Shown here in pieces: positions 9,216 to 17,784 of a stretch of DNA of 64,000 bases. This DNA comes from Shinella daejeonensis (lineage in GTDB: Bacteria > Pseudomonadota > Alphaproteobacteria > Rhizobiales > Rhizobiaceae). The position numbers were made by a program, and so were the translations under genes. The DNA is taken from contig NZ_JAHWXY010000013.1 of NCBI RefSeq assembly GCF_024281235.1, positions 23,008 through 87,007 of the forward strand, read 5' to 3'. Positions within the stretch are counted from its first letter, which is position 1, and each line of letters starts with the position of its first letter. The notes below the pieces were generated by a model, which saw nothing but the letters and a program-made list of their open reading frames with translations, was not told the origin of the DNA and did no database searches.

Positions 9216-10034
9216 ATGTGCCGTTGGGCAGCCTATCGCGGTGAGCCGCTTTATCTGGAGGAACTGGTTTCCTCCCCCGCCCATTCGCTGATCGAGCAGT
9301 CCCATTGCGCATCCCGCGCGAAGACGGCCACCAATGGCGATGGCTTCGGCATCGCCTGGTACGCGGAGCGCCCGCAACCGGGCCTTTATCGCGACGTCCT
9401 GCCCGCCTGGTCCGACTGCAACCTCAAGAGCATCGCCCGCCAGGTCCGCTCCCCGCTCTTTCTCGCCCACGTCCGGGCAGCCACCGGCGGCGGCACCCGC
9501 CGCGACAATTGCCATCCCTTCGTGCATGGCGTCTGGTCCTTCATGCACAATGGCCAGATCGCCGATTTCGAGCATCTTCGCCGCCCGCTCGACACCATGC
9601 TCGACAATGATCTCTATGCCGCGCGCATGGGCTCGACGGATTCCGAGCTTATCTTCCTGCTGGCCCTTCAGTTCGGGCTGGAGCACGATCCGCTTGGCGC
9701 GATGGCCGAGACCGTGGCCTTCATCGAGCGCCTTGCCGACCATATGGAGCGGCGTGTTCTCGTCCGCCTGACCGCCGCCTTTTCCAACGGGCGCGAGCTT
9801 TATGCGGTCCGTTATGCGACGGACGATGCCGCCCCGACCCTTTACGCCGCGCCGATGGGCGGCGAGGGCGGCTATTGCCTCGTCTCCGAGCCGCTCGACG
9901 ACGACAGCGACGCCTGGCTGGAAATCCCCGGTGGCAGCGCCATCGTTCTCGGGGAGAACGGTGTCGATATCCGCCTCTTCGCACCGGCCGGACGCCCGGC
10001 CGGGACAATGGAGCGGAAAGCCGCCGCGGTCTGA
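9216..10034 (+). CDS. Class II glutamine amidotransferase (YafJ/EgtC-like)
   Basis: 272 residues of the Ntn-hydrolase amidotransferase fold. The start ATG 9216 is fixed by function: the next codon gives Cys2, which becomes the catalytic N-terminal nucleophile after Met removal (MCRWAAYRG). Other family marks are NGDGFGIAWY, LAHVRAATGG, NCHPFVHGVWSFMHNGQI and STDSELIF. The family includes EgtC of ergothioneine synthesis and E. coli YafJ; without EgtB/EgtD neighbours the amide substrate is unknown. An upstream ATG at 9207 would bury the nucleophile and is rejected. Confidence 0.88.
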   Translation: MCRWAAYRGEPLYLEELVSSPAHSLIEQSHCASRAKTATNGDGFGIAWYAERPQPGLYRDVLPAWSDCNLKSIARQVRSPLFLAHVRAATGGGTRRDNCHPFVHGVWSFMHNGQIADFEHLRRPLDTMLDNDLYAARMGSTDSELIFLLALQFGLEHDPLGAMAETVAFIERLADHMERRVLVRLTAAFSNGRELYAVRYATDDAAPTLYAAPMGGEGGYCLVSEPLDDDSDAWLEIPGGSAIVLGENGVDIRLFAPAGRPAGTMERKAAAV

Positions 10035-10055
10035 AACGGGCGAGGCTTCCGGCTT

Positions 10056-11261
10056 TCAGCGCAGCCGGTCGACGATCCAGTCCACGAGCCGGTCCGCGAC
10101 CTCGTCCTTGGAAAGATCCGGCCATTGCACCGTGCCGGTCGGGGCGATCAGCTTCACGCTGTTGCGGGTTCCGCCCATGATGCCGGTTTTCGGCGAGACG
10201 TCGTTGGCGACGATGAGGTCCGCGCCCTTGCGCTCCAGCTTGAGGCGGCCGTTTTCCTCGATGTCGCGGGTTTCCGCTGCAAATCCCACCACGACCTCCG
10301 GACGGTCTGCATGATGCCCGACGGTTTTCAGGATGTCGGGGTTTTCCGCAAGCATCAGCGGCGGCGGGCCTTCGCCGGGCCGCTTCTTCATCTTCTCGCC
10401 CGCAGCCGTCGCCGCGCGCCAGTCCGCGACCGCCGCGACCATGACGGCGATGTCGGCCGGCAGCGCCGAAAGAACGGCCTGGAGCATGTCCTCTGCCCGC
10501 TCGACCCGGACCGTCGTGACGCCGGGGGGATCGGGCAGGGTGACCGGCCCGGAGACAAGCGTCACCTGTGCGCCGCGGCGCGCAAGCGCGGCGGCGATGG
10601 CATGGCCCTGCCGGCCGGAAGAGCGGTTGGCGATATAGCGGACGGGGTCGATCGGCTCATGGGTCGGCCCGGAGGTGACGATGGCGCTGCGTCCGGCAAG
10701 CGGCTTGGGGCCGCCGTAAACGAGCGCTTCCGCCGCCGCCACGATTTCCAGCGGCTCCGCCATGCGGCCGGTGCCCGCCTCGCCGCCTTCGGCCATTTCG
10801 CCGGCGTTCGGCCCGACGAAGACGATACCGTCGCCGCGAAGGGTCGTGACGTTGCGGCTTGTCGCCGGATGTGTCCACATCTTCGGGTTCATCGCCGGGG
10901 CGACCAGTATCGGCCGGTCGCTCGCCAGCAGCACGGCGGAGGCAAGGTCGTCGGCCAGGCCGTTGGCCATTTTCGCCATGAGGTCGGCGGTCGCCGGCGC
11001 GACGATGACGAGATCGCAGTCGCGCGCCAGCCGGATATGGCCGACGTCCTGCTCGTCCTCGCGCGAGAAAAGATCGGTATAGACATGGCCGGAGGAGAGG
11101 GCGCCGACGGCGAGCGGCGTCACGAATTGCTGCGCGCCGGCGGTCATGACGGGCCGGACCTCGCCGCCGCGCTCGCGCAGCCGGCGGATGAGATCGAGGC
11201 TCTTGTAGGCCGCGATGCCGCCCGAGATGATGAGGAGGATGCGTTTTCCGGCGAGCGACAT
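10056..11261 (-). CDS. coaBC: Bifunctional phosphopantothenoylcysteine decarboxylase / phosphopantothenate-cysteine ligase
   Basis: 401 residues; two successive steps of coenzyme A synthesis. The N-terminal CoaC flavoprotein domain (1-180) has the catalytic His75 (VGHIRLARDCD) and the PAMNPKMW motif at 122-129. The C-terminal CoaB ligase domain (190-401) has TSGPTHEPIDPVRYIANRSS from about 197 and the lysine-rich MKKRPGE. ATG 11261 (MSLAGKRILLIISGGIAAYK) is the family start; a longer upstream frame has no conserved residues. Last gene of the minus-strand run that begins with ubiE. Confidence 0.95.
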   Translation of the reverse strand: MSLAGKRILLIISGGIAAYKSLDLIRRLRERGGEVRPVMTAGAQQFVTPLAVGALSSGHVYTDLFSREDEQDVGHIRLARDCDLVIVAPATADLMAKMANGLADDLASAVLLASDRPILVAPAMNPKMWTHPATSRNVTTLRGDGIVFVGPNAGEMAEGGEAGTGRMAEPLEIVAAAEALVYGGPKPLAGRSAIVTSGPTHEPIDPVRYIANRSSGRQGHAIAAALARRGAQVTLVSGPVTLPDPPGVTTVRVERAEDMLQAVLSALPADIAVMVAAVADWRAATAAGEKMKKRPGEGPPPLMLAENPDILKTVGHHADRPEVVVGFAAETRDIEENGRLKLERKGADLIVANDVSPKTGIMGGTRNSVKLIAPTGTVQWPDLSKDEVADRLVDWIVDRLR

Positions 11262-11335
11262 GGCGGTGTCCCGACGTTGAGGCGATCGTTCCGTCCTATC
11301 GTGTCGGGCGGTGTTTTCCAAGCCGCCTTGAAGGC

Positions 11336-12145
11336 TCAATGCCCTTCGTCGCGGATGTTGAGGATGTGGCCGCAGGCCTTGCAGTGCACCGCGTCGGCGT
11401 CGTGGCGTTGCAACCCGCATTGCGGACAGGGATAGGTCACCTTGTAGGGCCGGACGATCGCCCGGGCGAGACGCACGAAGAGCGAAATGCCGATGATCAT
11501 CGTGATGATCGACGTGAGCTTGCCGAGCGGTCCCGGCAGGACGAGGTCGCCGAAGCCCGTCGTCGTGACGGTCGCCACCGTATAGTAAAGCGCGTCGATA
11601 AAGCCGGCGACGCCCGGCACGCCGTAAAAGAAGTTGCTGTAGACGAAGCCGGTGACGAGGAAGAGGAAGACGACGAAATTGACGCAGGCCTGGAAGATGT
11701 CCTCCACATGGCCGTAGCCGATGCGGTGGAGGAGGAGCGTCACCAGCTTGCTCTGGCTGATCGCCCAGATGCGCAGCACCCGCAGGAAGGCGAAATTATG
11801 GAGCTGGTTTGGAAAGAGCAACGTTCCCAGGATGACGATATCGACCCAGGTCATCGGCCGCATCAGCCAGTATTTCAGCGTCGGGGCGACCAGCCGGCGC
11901 GCACCCAGCTCGAAGGCGATGATGAGGGCGATCACATAGTCGATGGCGATATAGGCCGTCGCGCCGTGACCGCGCAGATAGGGGCCGGCCACGAAGAAGG
12001 CGAGGATCGCCATGTCAAGGCTGAGCATGGCGAACTGGAAACGGATCGCCTCGCGGTCGCGGCCGTAATAGAGGCCGCGCAACTGCCGGCGAAGCCGCTC
12101 CGGCGTGGAGGATGGGGAAGGGGCGCTTTGCGGCTCGTCGGTCAT
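11336..12145 (-). CDS. Voltage-gated-type potassium channel with C-terminal zinc ribbon
   Basis: 269 residues. Five to six hydrophobic segments are seen (about 39-56, 66-84, 100-118, 151-171, 207-225); the pore loop before the last carries the K+ filter TTTGFGD at 194-200. The S4-like stretch (117-133) holds only two arginines, so strong voltage sensing is doubtful. After the last helix comes a four-cysteine knuckle, CPQCG at 240-244 and CKACGH at 255-260, a cytoplasmic zinc ribbon instead of the usual RCK or cyclic-nucleotide domain. Start ATG 12145. It lies between ubiB and coaBC, 56 and 74 bp away, on the same strand. Confidence 0.85.
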   Translation of the reverse strand: MTDEPQSAPSPSSTPERLRRQLRGLYYGRDREAIRFQFAMLSLDMAILAFFVAGPYLRGHGATAYIAIDYVIALIIAFELGARRLVAPTLKYWLMRPMTWVDIVILGTLLFPNQLHNFAFLRVLRIWAISQSKLVTLLLHRIGYGHVEDIFQACVNFVVFLFLVTGFVYSNFFYGVPGVAGFIDALYYTVATVTTTGFGDLVLPGPLGKLTSIITMIIGISLFVRLARAIVRPYKVTYPCPQCGLQRHDADAVHCKACGHILNIRDEGH

Positions 12146-12201
12146 GGCGAAAAGAGTAGCGTCCGGCCGCCGCGGGTCAAGCGCGCCCGCCTGTCGTTTC
12201 G

Positions 12202-13776
12202 TCAGCTGATCGACCAGGCGATATAGACGAGCGTTGCTGCGATGATCCAGAGCGCGACGCGGCCGGTGCGTCCATGCCGCGCCTCGGAGCGGCCGATGGC
12301 CTCTGCGGTCTCGGCGTCGAAGCGCAGCCCGTTCTCCGCCATGGCGGCAAGCTCGAGCGACAGCTTTTCCGCGCGGATGGCGATGTCCGGCGCGGCTTCG
12401 GCGAGGCGCAGCGCCGCGTGCGCGCCGTCGCGCAGATCGCCAAGCAGCCGCTTGGGTCCGAGATTGTCCCGGATCCAGTCGCCGACAACCCCCTCCGAGG
12501 CCTTCCACATGTTGAAGCGCGGGTTGAGCGTGCGCGCCACGCCCTCGACCACCACCATGGTCTTTTGCAGCATGACCAGTTCGGTCCGGGTCTCCATGTC
12601 GAAGAGTTCCGTCACCTCGAAGAGCAGGGTCAGCAGCTTCGCCATGGAGATGGTCTCCGCCGGCTGACCGTGGATCGGCTCGCCGATCGCCCGGATCGCC
12701 TGCGCGAAGCTTGCGGTATTGTGGTGGGAGGGCACATAGCCCGCCTCGAAATGCACATCGGCGACGCGCTGGTAATCCCGGGTGATGAAGCCGTAGAGGA
12801 TTTCGGCGAGGAAGCGGCGCTCCTTCTTGCCGAGCCGCCCGACGATCCCCATGTCGACGGCGACGACGACGCCCTGCGGATCGACGAAGAGATTGCCCTG
12901 ATGCATGTCGGCGTGGAAGAAGCCGTCGCGCAGCGTGTGGCGCAGGAAGGACTGGATCAGCGTGTCGGCGATCGCGTCGAGATCGTGGCCGGCGGCCCGC
13001 AGGCCGTCGAGATCCGACATCTTGACGCCGTCGATCCATTCCATGGTGACGACGTCGCGCCCCGTCCGTTCCCAGTCCACCGCCGGCACGCGGAAGCCCG
13101 GATCGGTCCGGGTGTTTTCGGCAAGCTCCGAAAGGGCCGCCGCCTCCAGCCGCAGGTCCATCTCGATCTTCGTCGTCTGCTCCAGCGTATGGGTCACTTC
13201 GACCGGCTTCAGCCGCCGGGTGTGGGGCAGGAAGGTCTCCTGAAGATGAGCGGCTGCATACATCGCCTGAAGGTCGTGGGCAAAACGCTGGCGCACGCCG
13301 GGGCGGATGACTTTGACGGCGACGCGCCGGTCGCCGGCCGCGTCGCGCACCGTCGCGGGGTGGACCTGGGCGATGGAGGCGGCGGCGATCGGCTCGCCGA
13401 AATCCACGTAAAGTTCATCGATCGGCCGGCCGAGCGAACCTTCCACCGTGGCGGCCGCCGCAGCGCGCGGAAAGGTCGCCATGCGGTCTTGCAGCGCGGA
13501 GAGGTCGATGGCGATGTCCGCGCCGACGACGTCGGGGCGGGTCGCCAGGAATTGCCCCATCTTCACATAGGAGGGGCCGAGCCGTTCGACGGCCCGGGCG
13601 AGCCTGTCGCTGCGATCCTCGCCGCGCCGCCGACGGCGGGCGAAAAGACCGGCAAGCCTGCGGCCTGCGCGGGCAAGCGGCGGCAGGCCGTCGGCAGGCA
13701 GGCTGGACACGACGCCCTCGCGCAGCAGCACCCAGCCGACACGGGCGAGGCGGAGGTAGGCGCCGGGCGTACTCAT
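12202..13776 (-). CDS. ubiB: UbiB-family atypical kinase/ATPase of ubiquinone synthesis
   Basis: 524 residues. UbiB is a membrane-associated protein-kinase-like ATPase needed for ubiquinone biosynthesis. Seen: the KxGQ motif KMGQ at 72-75 in YVKMGQFLATRPD, the Ala-rich loop region AAASIAQVHPA, VAVKVIRPGV, the catalytic HADMHQGNLFVD and metal motif VDMGIVG, and one C-terminal transmembrane segment at about 504-523. Start ATG 13776 (MSTPGAYLRLARVGWVLLR) fits the family. It follows ubiE by 68 bp, the common ubiE-ubiB order. Confidence 0.94.
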   Translation of the reverse strand: MSTPGAYLRLARVGWVLLREGVVSSLPADGLPPLARAGRRLAGLFARRRRRGEDRSDRLARAVERLGPSYVKMGQFLATRPDVVGADIAIDLSALQDRMATFPRAAAAATVEGSLGRPIDELYVDFGEPIAAASIAQVHPATVRDAAGDRRVAVKVIRPGVRQRFAHDLQAMYAAAHLQETFLPHTRRLKPVEVTHTLEQTTKIEMDLRLEAAALSELAENTRTDPGFRVPAVDWERTGRDVVTMEWIDGVKMSDLDGLRAAGHDLDAIADTLIQSFLRHTLRDGFFHADMHQGNLFVDPQGVVVAVDMGIVGRLGKKERRFLAEILYGFITRDYQRVADVHFEAGYVPSHHNTASFAQAIRAIGEPIHGQPAETISMAKLLTLLFEVTELFDMETRTELVMLQKTMVVVEGVARTLNPRFNMWKASEGVVGDWIRDNLGPKRLLGDLRDGAHAALRLAEAAPDIAIRAEKLSLELAAMAENGLRFDAETAEAIGRSEARHGRTGRVALWIIAATLVYIAWSIS

Positions 13777-13844
13777 AGGCCGCCGCCGCCGGAGAGGACG
13801 CAAGAAAGGTGGCGCATCGTCGTCTCGTCAGCCAAAGCCATGCC

Positions 13845-14621
13845 TTAAAGCTTCCAGCCGGAATGCAGCGCGGCGATGCCGCCGGTATAATTCGTATAGG
13901 TCACGCGCGAAAAACCCGCGTCGCGGATCATCGCGGCGAAGTCCTCCTGGTTGGGGAACTTGCGGATCGATTCGACGAGATACTGATAGGGCTCGGCTTC
14001 TCCGGTGATCATCCGGCCGAACTGCGGGATCGCCTTGAACGACCAGGTGTCGTAGAACCGGTCGAGCAGCGGCATCTCCACTTCGGAAAACTCCAGCACC
14101 AGCAGCCTGCCGCCCCGCTTGAGGACGCGGTGGGCTTCCGCGAGCGCCACCGGAATGCGCGGCACGTTGCGGATGCCGAAGGCGATCGTATAGGCGTCGA
14201 AAGAGCCGTCGTCGAACGGCAGGTCCTCGGCATTCGCCTCGACGAATTCGAGATTGGCCGAAAGTCCTTTCTTTGCCGCGCGATCGGCGCCGACGGCCAG
14301 CATCGAGCCGTTGATGTCGAGCACGGTCGCCCGGGCCTGCCTGCCGGAAGCCTCCACGATGCGGAAGGCGATGTCGCCGGTGCCGCCGGCCACGTCCAGC
14401 ACGTGGTAGTCGGGGCTGCGGCGCGGATTGAGGCTCGCCACCGCCGCGTCCTTCCAGGCCCGGTGGAGGCCGGCCGACATGATGTCGTTCATGATGTCGT
14501 AGCGCTTGGCGACCTTGTGGAACACGTCGTTGACGAGCACCTGCTTTTCGCCCTCGGCGACCTGCCGGAAGCCGTAGGAGGTTTCCATTCCGCCTTCCGC
14601 GGACGTGCGCCGTTCGGTCAT
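13845..14621 (-). CDS. ubiE: Ubiquinone/menaquinone C-methyltransferase UbiE
   Basis: 258 residues. A SAM-dependent enzyme that methylates the 2-polyprenyl-benzoquinol ring in ubiquinone synthesis. The SAM loop [10 protein letters not shown] is at 75-84; the UbiE signatures FGIRNVP and the [16 protein letters not shown] segment are present; the early [17 protein letters not shown] block (about 33-49) is diagnostic. ATG 14621 begins with a short variable tail. First gene of the ubiE-ubiB-channel-coaBC block, divergent from mutM. Confidence 0.95.
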   Translation of the reverse strand: MTERRTSAEGGMETSYGFRQVAEGEKQVLVNDVFHKVAKRYDIMNDIMSAGLHRAWKDAAVASLNPRRSPDYHVLDVAGGTGDIAFRIVEASGRQARATVLDINGSMLAVGADRAAKKGLSANLEFVEANAEDLPFDDGSFDAYTIAFGIRNVPRIPVALAEAHRVLKRGGRLLVLEFSEVEMPLLDRFYDTWSFKAIPQFGRMITGEAEPYQYLVESIRKFPNQEDFAAMIRDAGFSRVTYTNYTGGIAALHSGWKL

Positions 14622-14820
14622 CGTAAACTCCGTGGGCCGGTCTGTCGCGGCTTTGCGGCCGCAAGAACCATGGCGATCTGGCTGATCCCGCGCTATCTGA
14701 CGCAGGCGCCCCGCTTTCGCGCAAGGGCGTGCCGCGTATATAGGACATAGATTGACGATAGGGAAATGCCGGCGGCGGCAAAAATGCCGCGCGGGCCTTG
14801 CCCTTCCGAGGAGCAGCACG

Positions 14821-15714
14821 ATGCCGGAATTGCCGGAAGTGGAAACAGTCAGGCGCGGCCTTGCGCCGGTCATGGAGGGTGCGGTGATCCGTCGCGCCGA
14901 ATTGCGCCGGCCGGACCTGCGCTTTCCCTTTCCGGAAGGGTTCGCACAGACGCTTTCCGGCCGCCGCATCGTATCGCTCGGCCGCCGCGCGAAATATCTG
15001 CTGGTCGATCTGGAGGGCGGAGACGTGGTGATCGCCCATCTCGGCATGTCCGGCTCCTTCCGGGTGGAACAGCCGGCCGGCCCACAGGATGTGCCCGGCG
15101 ATTTCCATGTTCCGCGCGGCAAGGACCCGCGCCATGACCATGTGGTGCTGCATCTCGATACGCAGGCGGGCGCGCGGCGGGTGGTCTATAACGATCCGCG
15201 CCGCTTCGGCTTCATGGATATGACGCGCCGCGAGGGGATCGACGGCCATGCCTTCTTCCGCGACCTCGGTGCGGAGCCCACCGGCAATATGCTCGATGCG
15301 GATTATGTCGCTGCGAAGTTCCGGGGGCGCCGGACGCCGCTGAAGGCGGCGCTGCTCGATCAGAAGAACATCGCCGGGCTCGGCAATATCTATGTGTGCG
15401 AGGCGTTGTGGCGCGCCGGCCTTTCGCCGGAACGGCCCGCCGGTGCGCTGGTGACGGCGACAGGCCGGCCGAAGAAGGAGCTGGCGGTGCTGACCGGGGC
15501 GATCCGCGCCGTGATCGCCGAGGCGATCGAAGCCGGCGGCTCGACCCTGCGCGACCATATCCGCGCGGACGGCTCGCTCGGCTACTTCCAGCATTCCTTT
15601 TCCGTTTATGGCCGCGAGAAGGAGCCTTGCCGCACGCCCGGTTGCAGCGGCGTCGTAACCCGCATGATCCAGGCTGGCCGGTCGACCTTCCTGTGCCCGG
15701 CCTGCCAGAAATGA
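14821..15714 (+). CDS. mutM: Formamidopyrimidine-DNA glycosylase (Fpg/MutM)
   Basis: 297 residues; removes 8-oxoguanine and formamidopyrimidines and nicks the abasic site. The N-terminus is MPELPE, giving the catalytic Pro2 and Glu3, which fixes the start at ATG 14821. The conserved lysine lies in [12 protein letters not shown] (near 58), the helix-two-turn-helix has [14 protein letters not shown], and the C-terminal zinc finger has CRTPGC and CPACQK. Divergent from ubiE across a 199-bp gap and 20 bp upstream of echA. Confidence 0.97.
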   Translation: MPELPEVETVRRGLAPVMEGAVIRRAELRRPDLRFPFPEGFAQTLSGRRIVSLGRRAKYLLVDLEGGDVVIAHLGMSGSFRVEQPAGPQDVPGDFHVPRGKDPRHDHVVLHLDTQAGARRVVYNDPRRFGFMDMTRREGIDGHAFFRDLGAEPTGNMLDADYVAAKFRGRRTPLKAALLDQKNIAGLGNIYVCEALWRAGLSPERPAGALVTATGRPKKELAVLTGAIRAVIAEAIEAGGSTLRDHIRADGSLGYFQHSFSVYGREKEPCRTPGCSGVVTRMIQAGRSTFLCPACQK

Positions 15715-15734
15715 ACGAAGAGAGGAGACGGACA

Positions 15735-16508
15735 ATGGCCTATGAGACCTTGCTGGTGGAAACGCGGGACCGTGTCGGCGTGGTGACGCTCAACCGGCCG
15801 CAGGCGCTGAACGCGCTGAACCGCCAGCTGCTTGGCGAACTGAAGGTGGCGCTGGCGGACTTTTCTGCGGATCCTGCCGTCGGTGCGATCGTCATCGCCG
15901 GCTCGGAAAAGGCCTTCGCCGCCGGCGCCGACATCAAGGAAATGCAGGCCTATGGCTTCGCCGACGCCTTCCTCGACGATCTGGTCGGCGGCTGGGAGGA
16001 TATCGCCCGCTGCCGCAAGCCGATGATCGCGGCGGTCAGCGGTTTCGCGCTCGGCGGAGGCTGCGAGCTTGCCATGATGTGCGATATCGTCATCGCCGCC
16101 GAGACGGCGAAGTTCGGCCAGCCGGAAATCACCCTCGGGATCATTCCCGGCATGGGTGGCACCCAGCGCCTGATCCGGGCCGTCGGCAAGGCCAAGGCCA
16201 TGGATCTGTGCCTGACGGGGCGGATGATGGATGCGGCGGAGGCGGAACGTTCGGGGCTTGTCGCGCGCGTCGTTGCGCCGGAGCGGCTCATGGAGGAGGC
16301 GCTTGCCGCCGCCGCCAGGATTGCCGGCTTCCCGCTTCCCGCCGTCATGATGGCCAAGGAGGCGGTCGGCCGCGCCGAGGAAACCGTGCTTTCGGAAGGC
16401 TTGCGTGCCGAACGGCGGCTATTCCAGGCGCTTTTTGCAACCGACGACCAGAAGGAGGGCATGGCGGCCTTCGTGGAGAAACGCAAGCCGGCCTTCCGCC
16501 ATCGCTGA
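15735..16508 (+). CDS. Enoyl-CoA hydratase (crotonase type)
   Basis: 257 residues; hydrates trans-2-enoyl-CoA to 3-hydroxyacyl-CoA in fatty acid oxidation. The oxyanion-hole segments AGADIKEM (64-71) and GFALGGG (103-109) are present, and the two catalytic glutamates E111 (CELAMM) and E131 (GQPEITLG) have the 20-residue spacing of true short-chain hydratases. ATG 15735 has AGGAG about 10 bp before it. The gene is 20 bp after mutM and could share its transcript; this mutM-echA-rpsT order is common in rhizobia. Confidence 0.9.
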   Translation: MAYETLLVETRDRVGVVTLNRPQALNALNRQLLGELKVALADFSADPAVGAIVIAGSEKAFAAGADIKEMQAYGFADAFLDDLVGGWEDIARCRKPMIAAVSGFALGGGCELAMMCDIVIAAETAKFGQPEITLGIIPGMGGTQRLIRAVGKAKAMDLCLTGRMMDAAEAERSGLVARVVAPERLMEEALAAAARIAGFPLPAVMMAKEAVGRAEETVLSEGLRAERRLFQALFATDDQKEGMAAFVEKRKPAFRHR

Positions 16509-16530
16509 GGGCTGCGGTGCGAGAATCCGC

Positions 16531-16559
16531 GTTGACGTCCGCGCGGTTTCCGGCTATAC
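16531..16559 (+). promoter_or_regulatory. Housekeeping sigma promoter of rpsT
   Basis: GTTGAC (16531-16536), 17-bp spacer, CTATAC (16554-16559), one base off each box of the rhizobial consensus CTTGAC-N17-CTATAT. It starts 22 bp after echA and predicts a 5' leader of about 120 nt before rpsT. Confidence 0.7.
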
Positions 16560-16689
16560 GCCGCCCACAGTTTGGAAAGCCGGTCTCCAAGGTTTTCCGA
16601 TATTGCCCCCGAATTGCCTGAATGACAGGTCGGAAGGACCCGGCACGGCGAGGGTGGGGTTTGTGTCAGATTTCTGAAGAGAGGCATAT

Positions 16690-16956
16690 ATGGCCAATAC
16701 AACGTCGGCAAAGAAGGCGACCCGTAAGATCGCCACGCGTACCGCAGTGAACAAGTCGCGCCGTTCGCGCGTCCGCAATTTCCTCCGCAAGGTCGAGGAG
16801 GCAATCGCCTCCGGCGATCAGGCGCTTGCGGCCGCCGCCCTCAAGGCGGCTCAGCCGGAGCTGATGCGGGCGGCCACCCGCGGCGTCTTCCATTCCAATA
16901 CGGCGGCCCGCAAGGTGTCCCGTCTGGCTGGACGCGTCAACGCGATGCAGGCCTGA
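16690..16956 (+). CDS. rpsT: 30S ribosomal protein S20
   Basis: 88 residues, the normal S20 length, rich in Lys/Arg/Ala. The opening [19 protein letters not shown] and the helix with [19 protein letters not shown] are the family pattern, and [17 protein letters not shown] closes it. S20 binds 16S rRNA early in small-subunit assembly. GAGAGG is the SD before ATG 16690. It has its own promoter (16531-16559) and terminator (16986-17012), so it is a single-gene unit upstream of dnaA. Confidence 0.97.
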   Translation: MANTTSAKKATRKIATRTAVNKSRRSRVRNFLRKVEEAIASGDQALAAAALKAAQPELMRAATRGVFHSNTAARKVSRLAGRVNAMQA

Positions 16957-16985
16957 GCGCCTTCGAGCTATGCAATTTCAGGGAG

Positions 16986-17012
16986 AGCCCGGCGCTTGCG
17001 CCGGGCTTTTTC
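16986..17012 (+). terminator. Rho-independent terminator of rpsT
   Basis: Perfect inverted repeat AGCCCGGCGC/GCGCCGGGCT (16986-17007), then TTTTC. Twenty-nine bp after the rpsT stop; strong GC stem with T-run. Confidence 0.88.
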
Positions 17013-17156
17013 TTTGCTTTTTCGGCCTTGCCATGGTTAATGCGCAAGGCTCCGACATGTCAGGAAAATGACGTAAAAAATCCTTTAAAATCAACTGGTT
17101 GTGCGAGGATATCGGTTCCTGTCCGCCGGCCTGTGGCGGGAATTTGACGGGACCGG

Positions 17157-17284
17157 GAGTCAAGCGATTTTTTATTTTTCACGTTTTCCTACGGTCCGAA
17201 AAAAAGCCGGAAATCAAAGCCATTGATTCCTAAGCGATTCTGTCTGAAATGCGGCTTTCCGAGTCAGGAAGCGGCGTGTGAGTC
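17157..17284. promoter_or_regulatory. Cluster of five GANTC (CcrM methylation) sites
   Basis: GAGTC 17157-17161, GATTC 17225-17229, GATTC 17236-17240, GAGTC 17261-17265, GAGTC 17280-17284. GANTC is the target of the cell-cycle methylase CcrM. Random expectation in 128 bp is well below one site. Their place upstream of dnaA suggests methylation-state control of dnaA transcription, as known in Caulobacter. Confidence 0.6.
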
Positions 17285-17298
17285 AACGGCCGGCCCTT

Positions 17299-17314
17299 AA
17301 TTTTACGTAAAATT
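17299..17314. repeat. 16-bp perfect palindrome in dnaA leader
   Basis: AATTTTACGTAAAATT reads the same on both strands. It contains CGTAAAA, which recurs at 17072-17078 and 17453-17459. It overlaps TTAA-N7-TAAA (17297-17311), a partial CtrA-like match. Probably a protein-binding site; the binder is unknown. Confidence 0.5.
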
Positions 17315-17784
17315 CGCGATTGATCTTGCCGTCCGATCCTGCCTAAATGCCTTCCACAGGGGGCGCGGATACGAGCCCGCAACGAGTGTTTGGCGCTGTC
17401 TTGATAAGAGGCAGGATCAGGCGTTTGTTCCTGTAACGGAGCGGCTCCGCTTCGTAAAATCATCAAACCGGCGACGCTTGTCCCAGACGCCTGCGGTCCT
17501 CTGGACCTGGACGTTTGCGAGCGCTGTTGAGCCGGTACGGTCGACGAGGAAGACCGGATGACAACGAGCCGGTCGGCTCGCGCCCGACGAGGGGGTGGCG
17601 AGCCGATTCTGTAATCGGGAAGCGGCTTCGCCGGTTCTTTCCGGTTACGCCTGAGCCAGGGCTTGCCGCGGAGGGAACGGCCGGTCTGACGACACCGGCA
17701 GCCGGAGAGATCCGGTCACGGTGCAACACAGAAGGGGTGGCGGCAGAATTGCCGTCACAGCGAATGAGAATGAAAGGCGGCACG

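Larger units (their letters stand above)
17013..17784. promoter_or_regulatory. Long rpsT-dnaA intergenic region (dnaA leader)
   Basis: This 772-bp stretch has no supported gene and is more AT-rich than its surroundings up to about 17330. It holds five GANTC sites in 17157-17284 and one at 17605, a 16-bp palindrome at 17299-17314, and three CGTAAAA motifs (17072, 17306, 17453). A possible promoter is TTGACG at 17144 with no good -10; TTGATC (17320)-N18-TAAATG (17344) is another weak one. No good DnaA box (TTWTNCACA) was found. From 17515 the dnaA frame is open upstream of the chosen start, so part of it could be coding. Confidence 0.6.

Noticed and set aside
17013..17784. Chromosome origin (oriC) next to dnaA
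   Set aside because: No TTWTNCACA cluster was found (best is CCTTCCACA near 17348, 6 of 9), and rhizobial oriC is known to lie near hemE.
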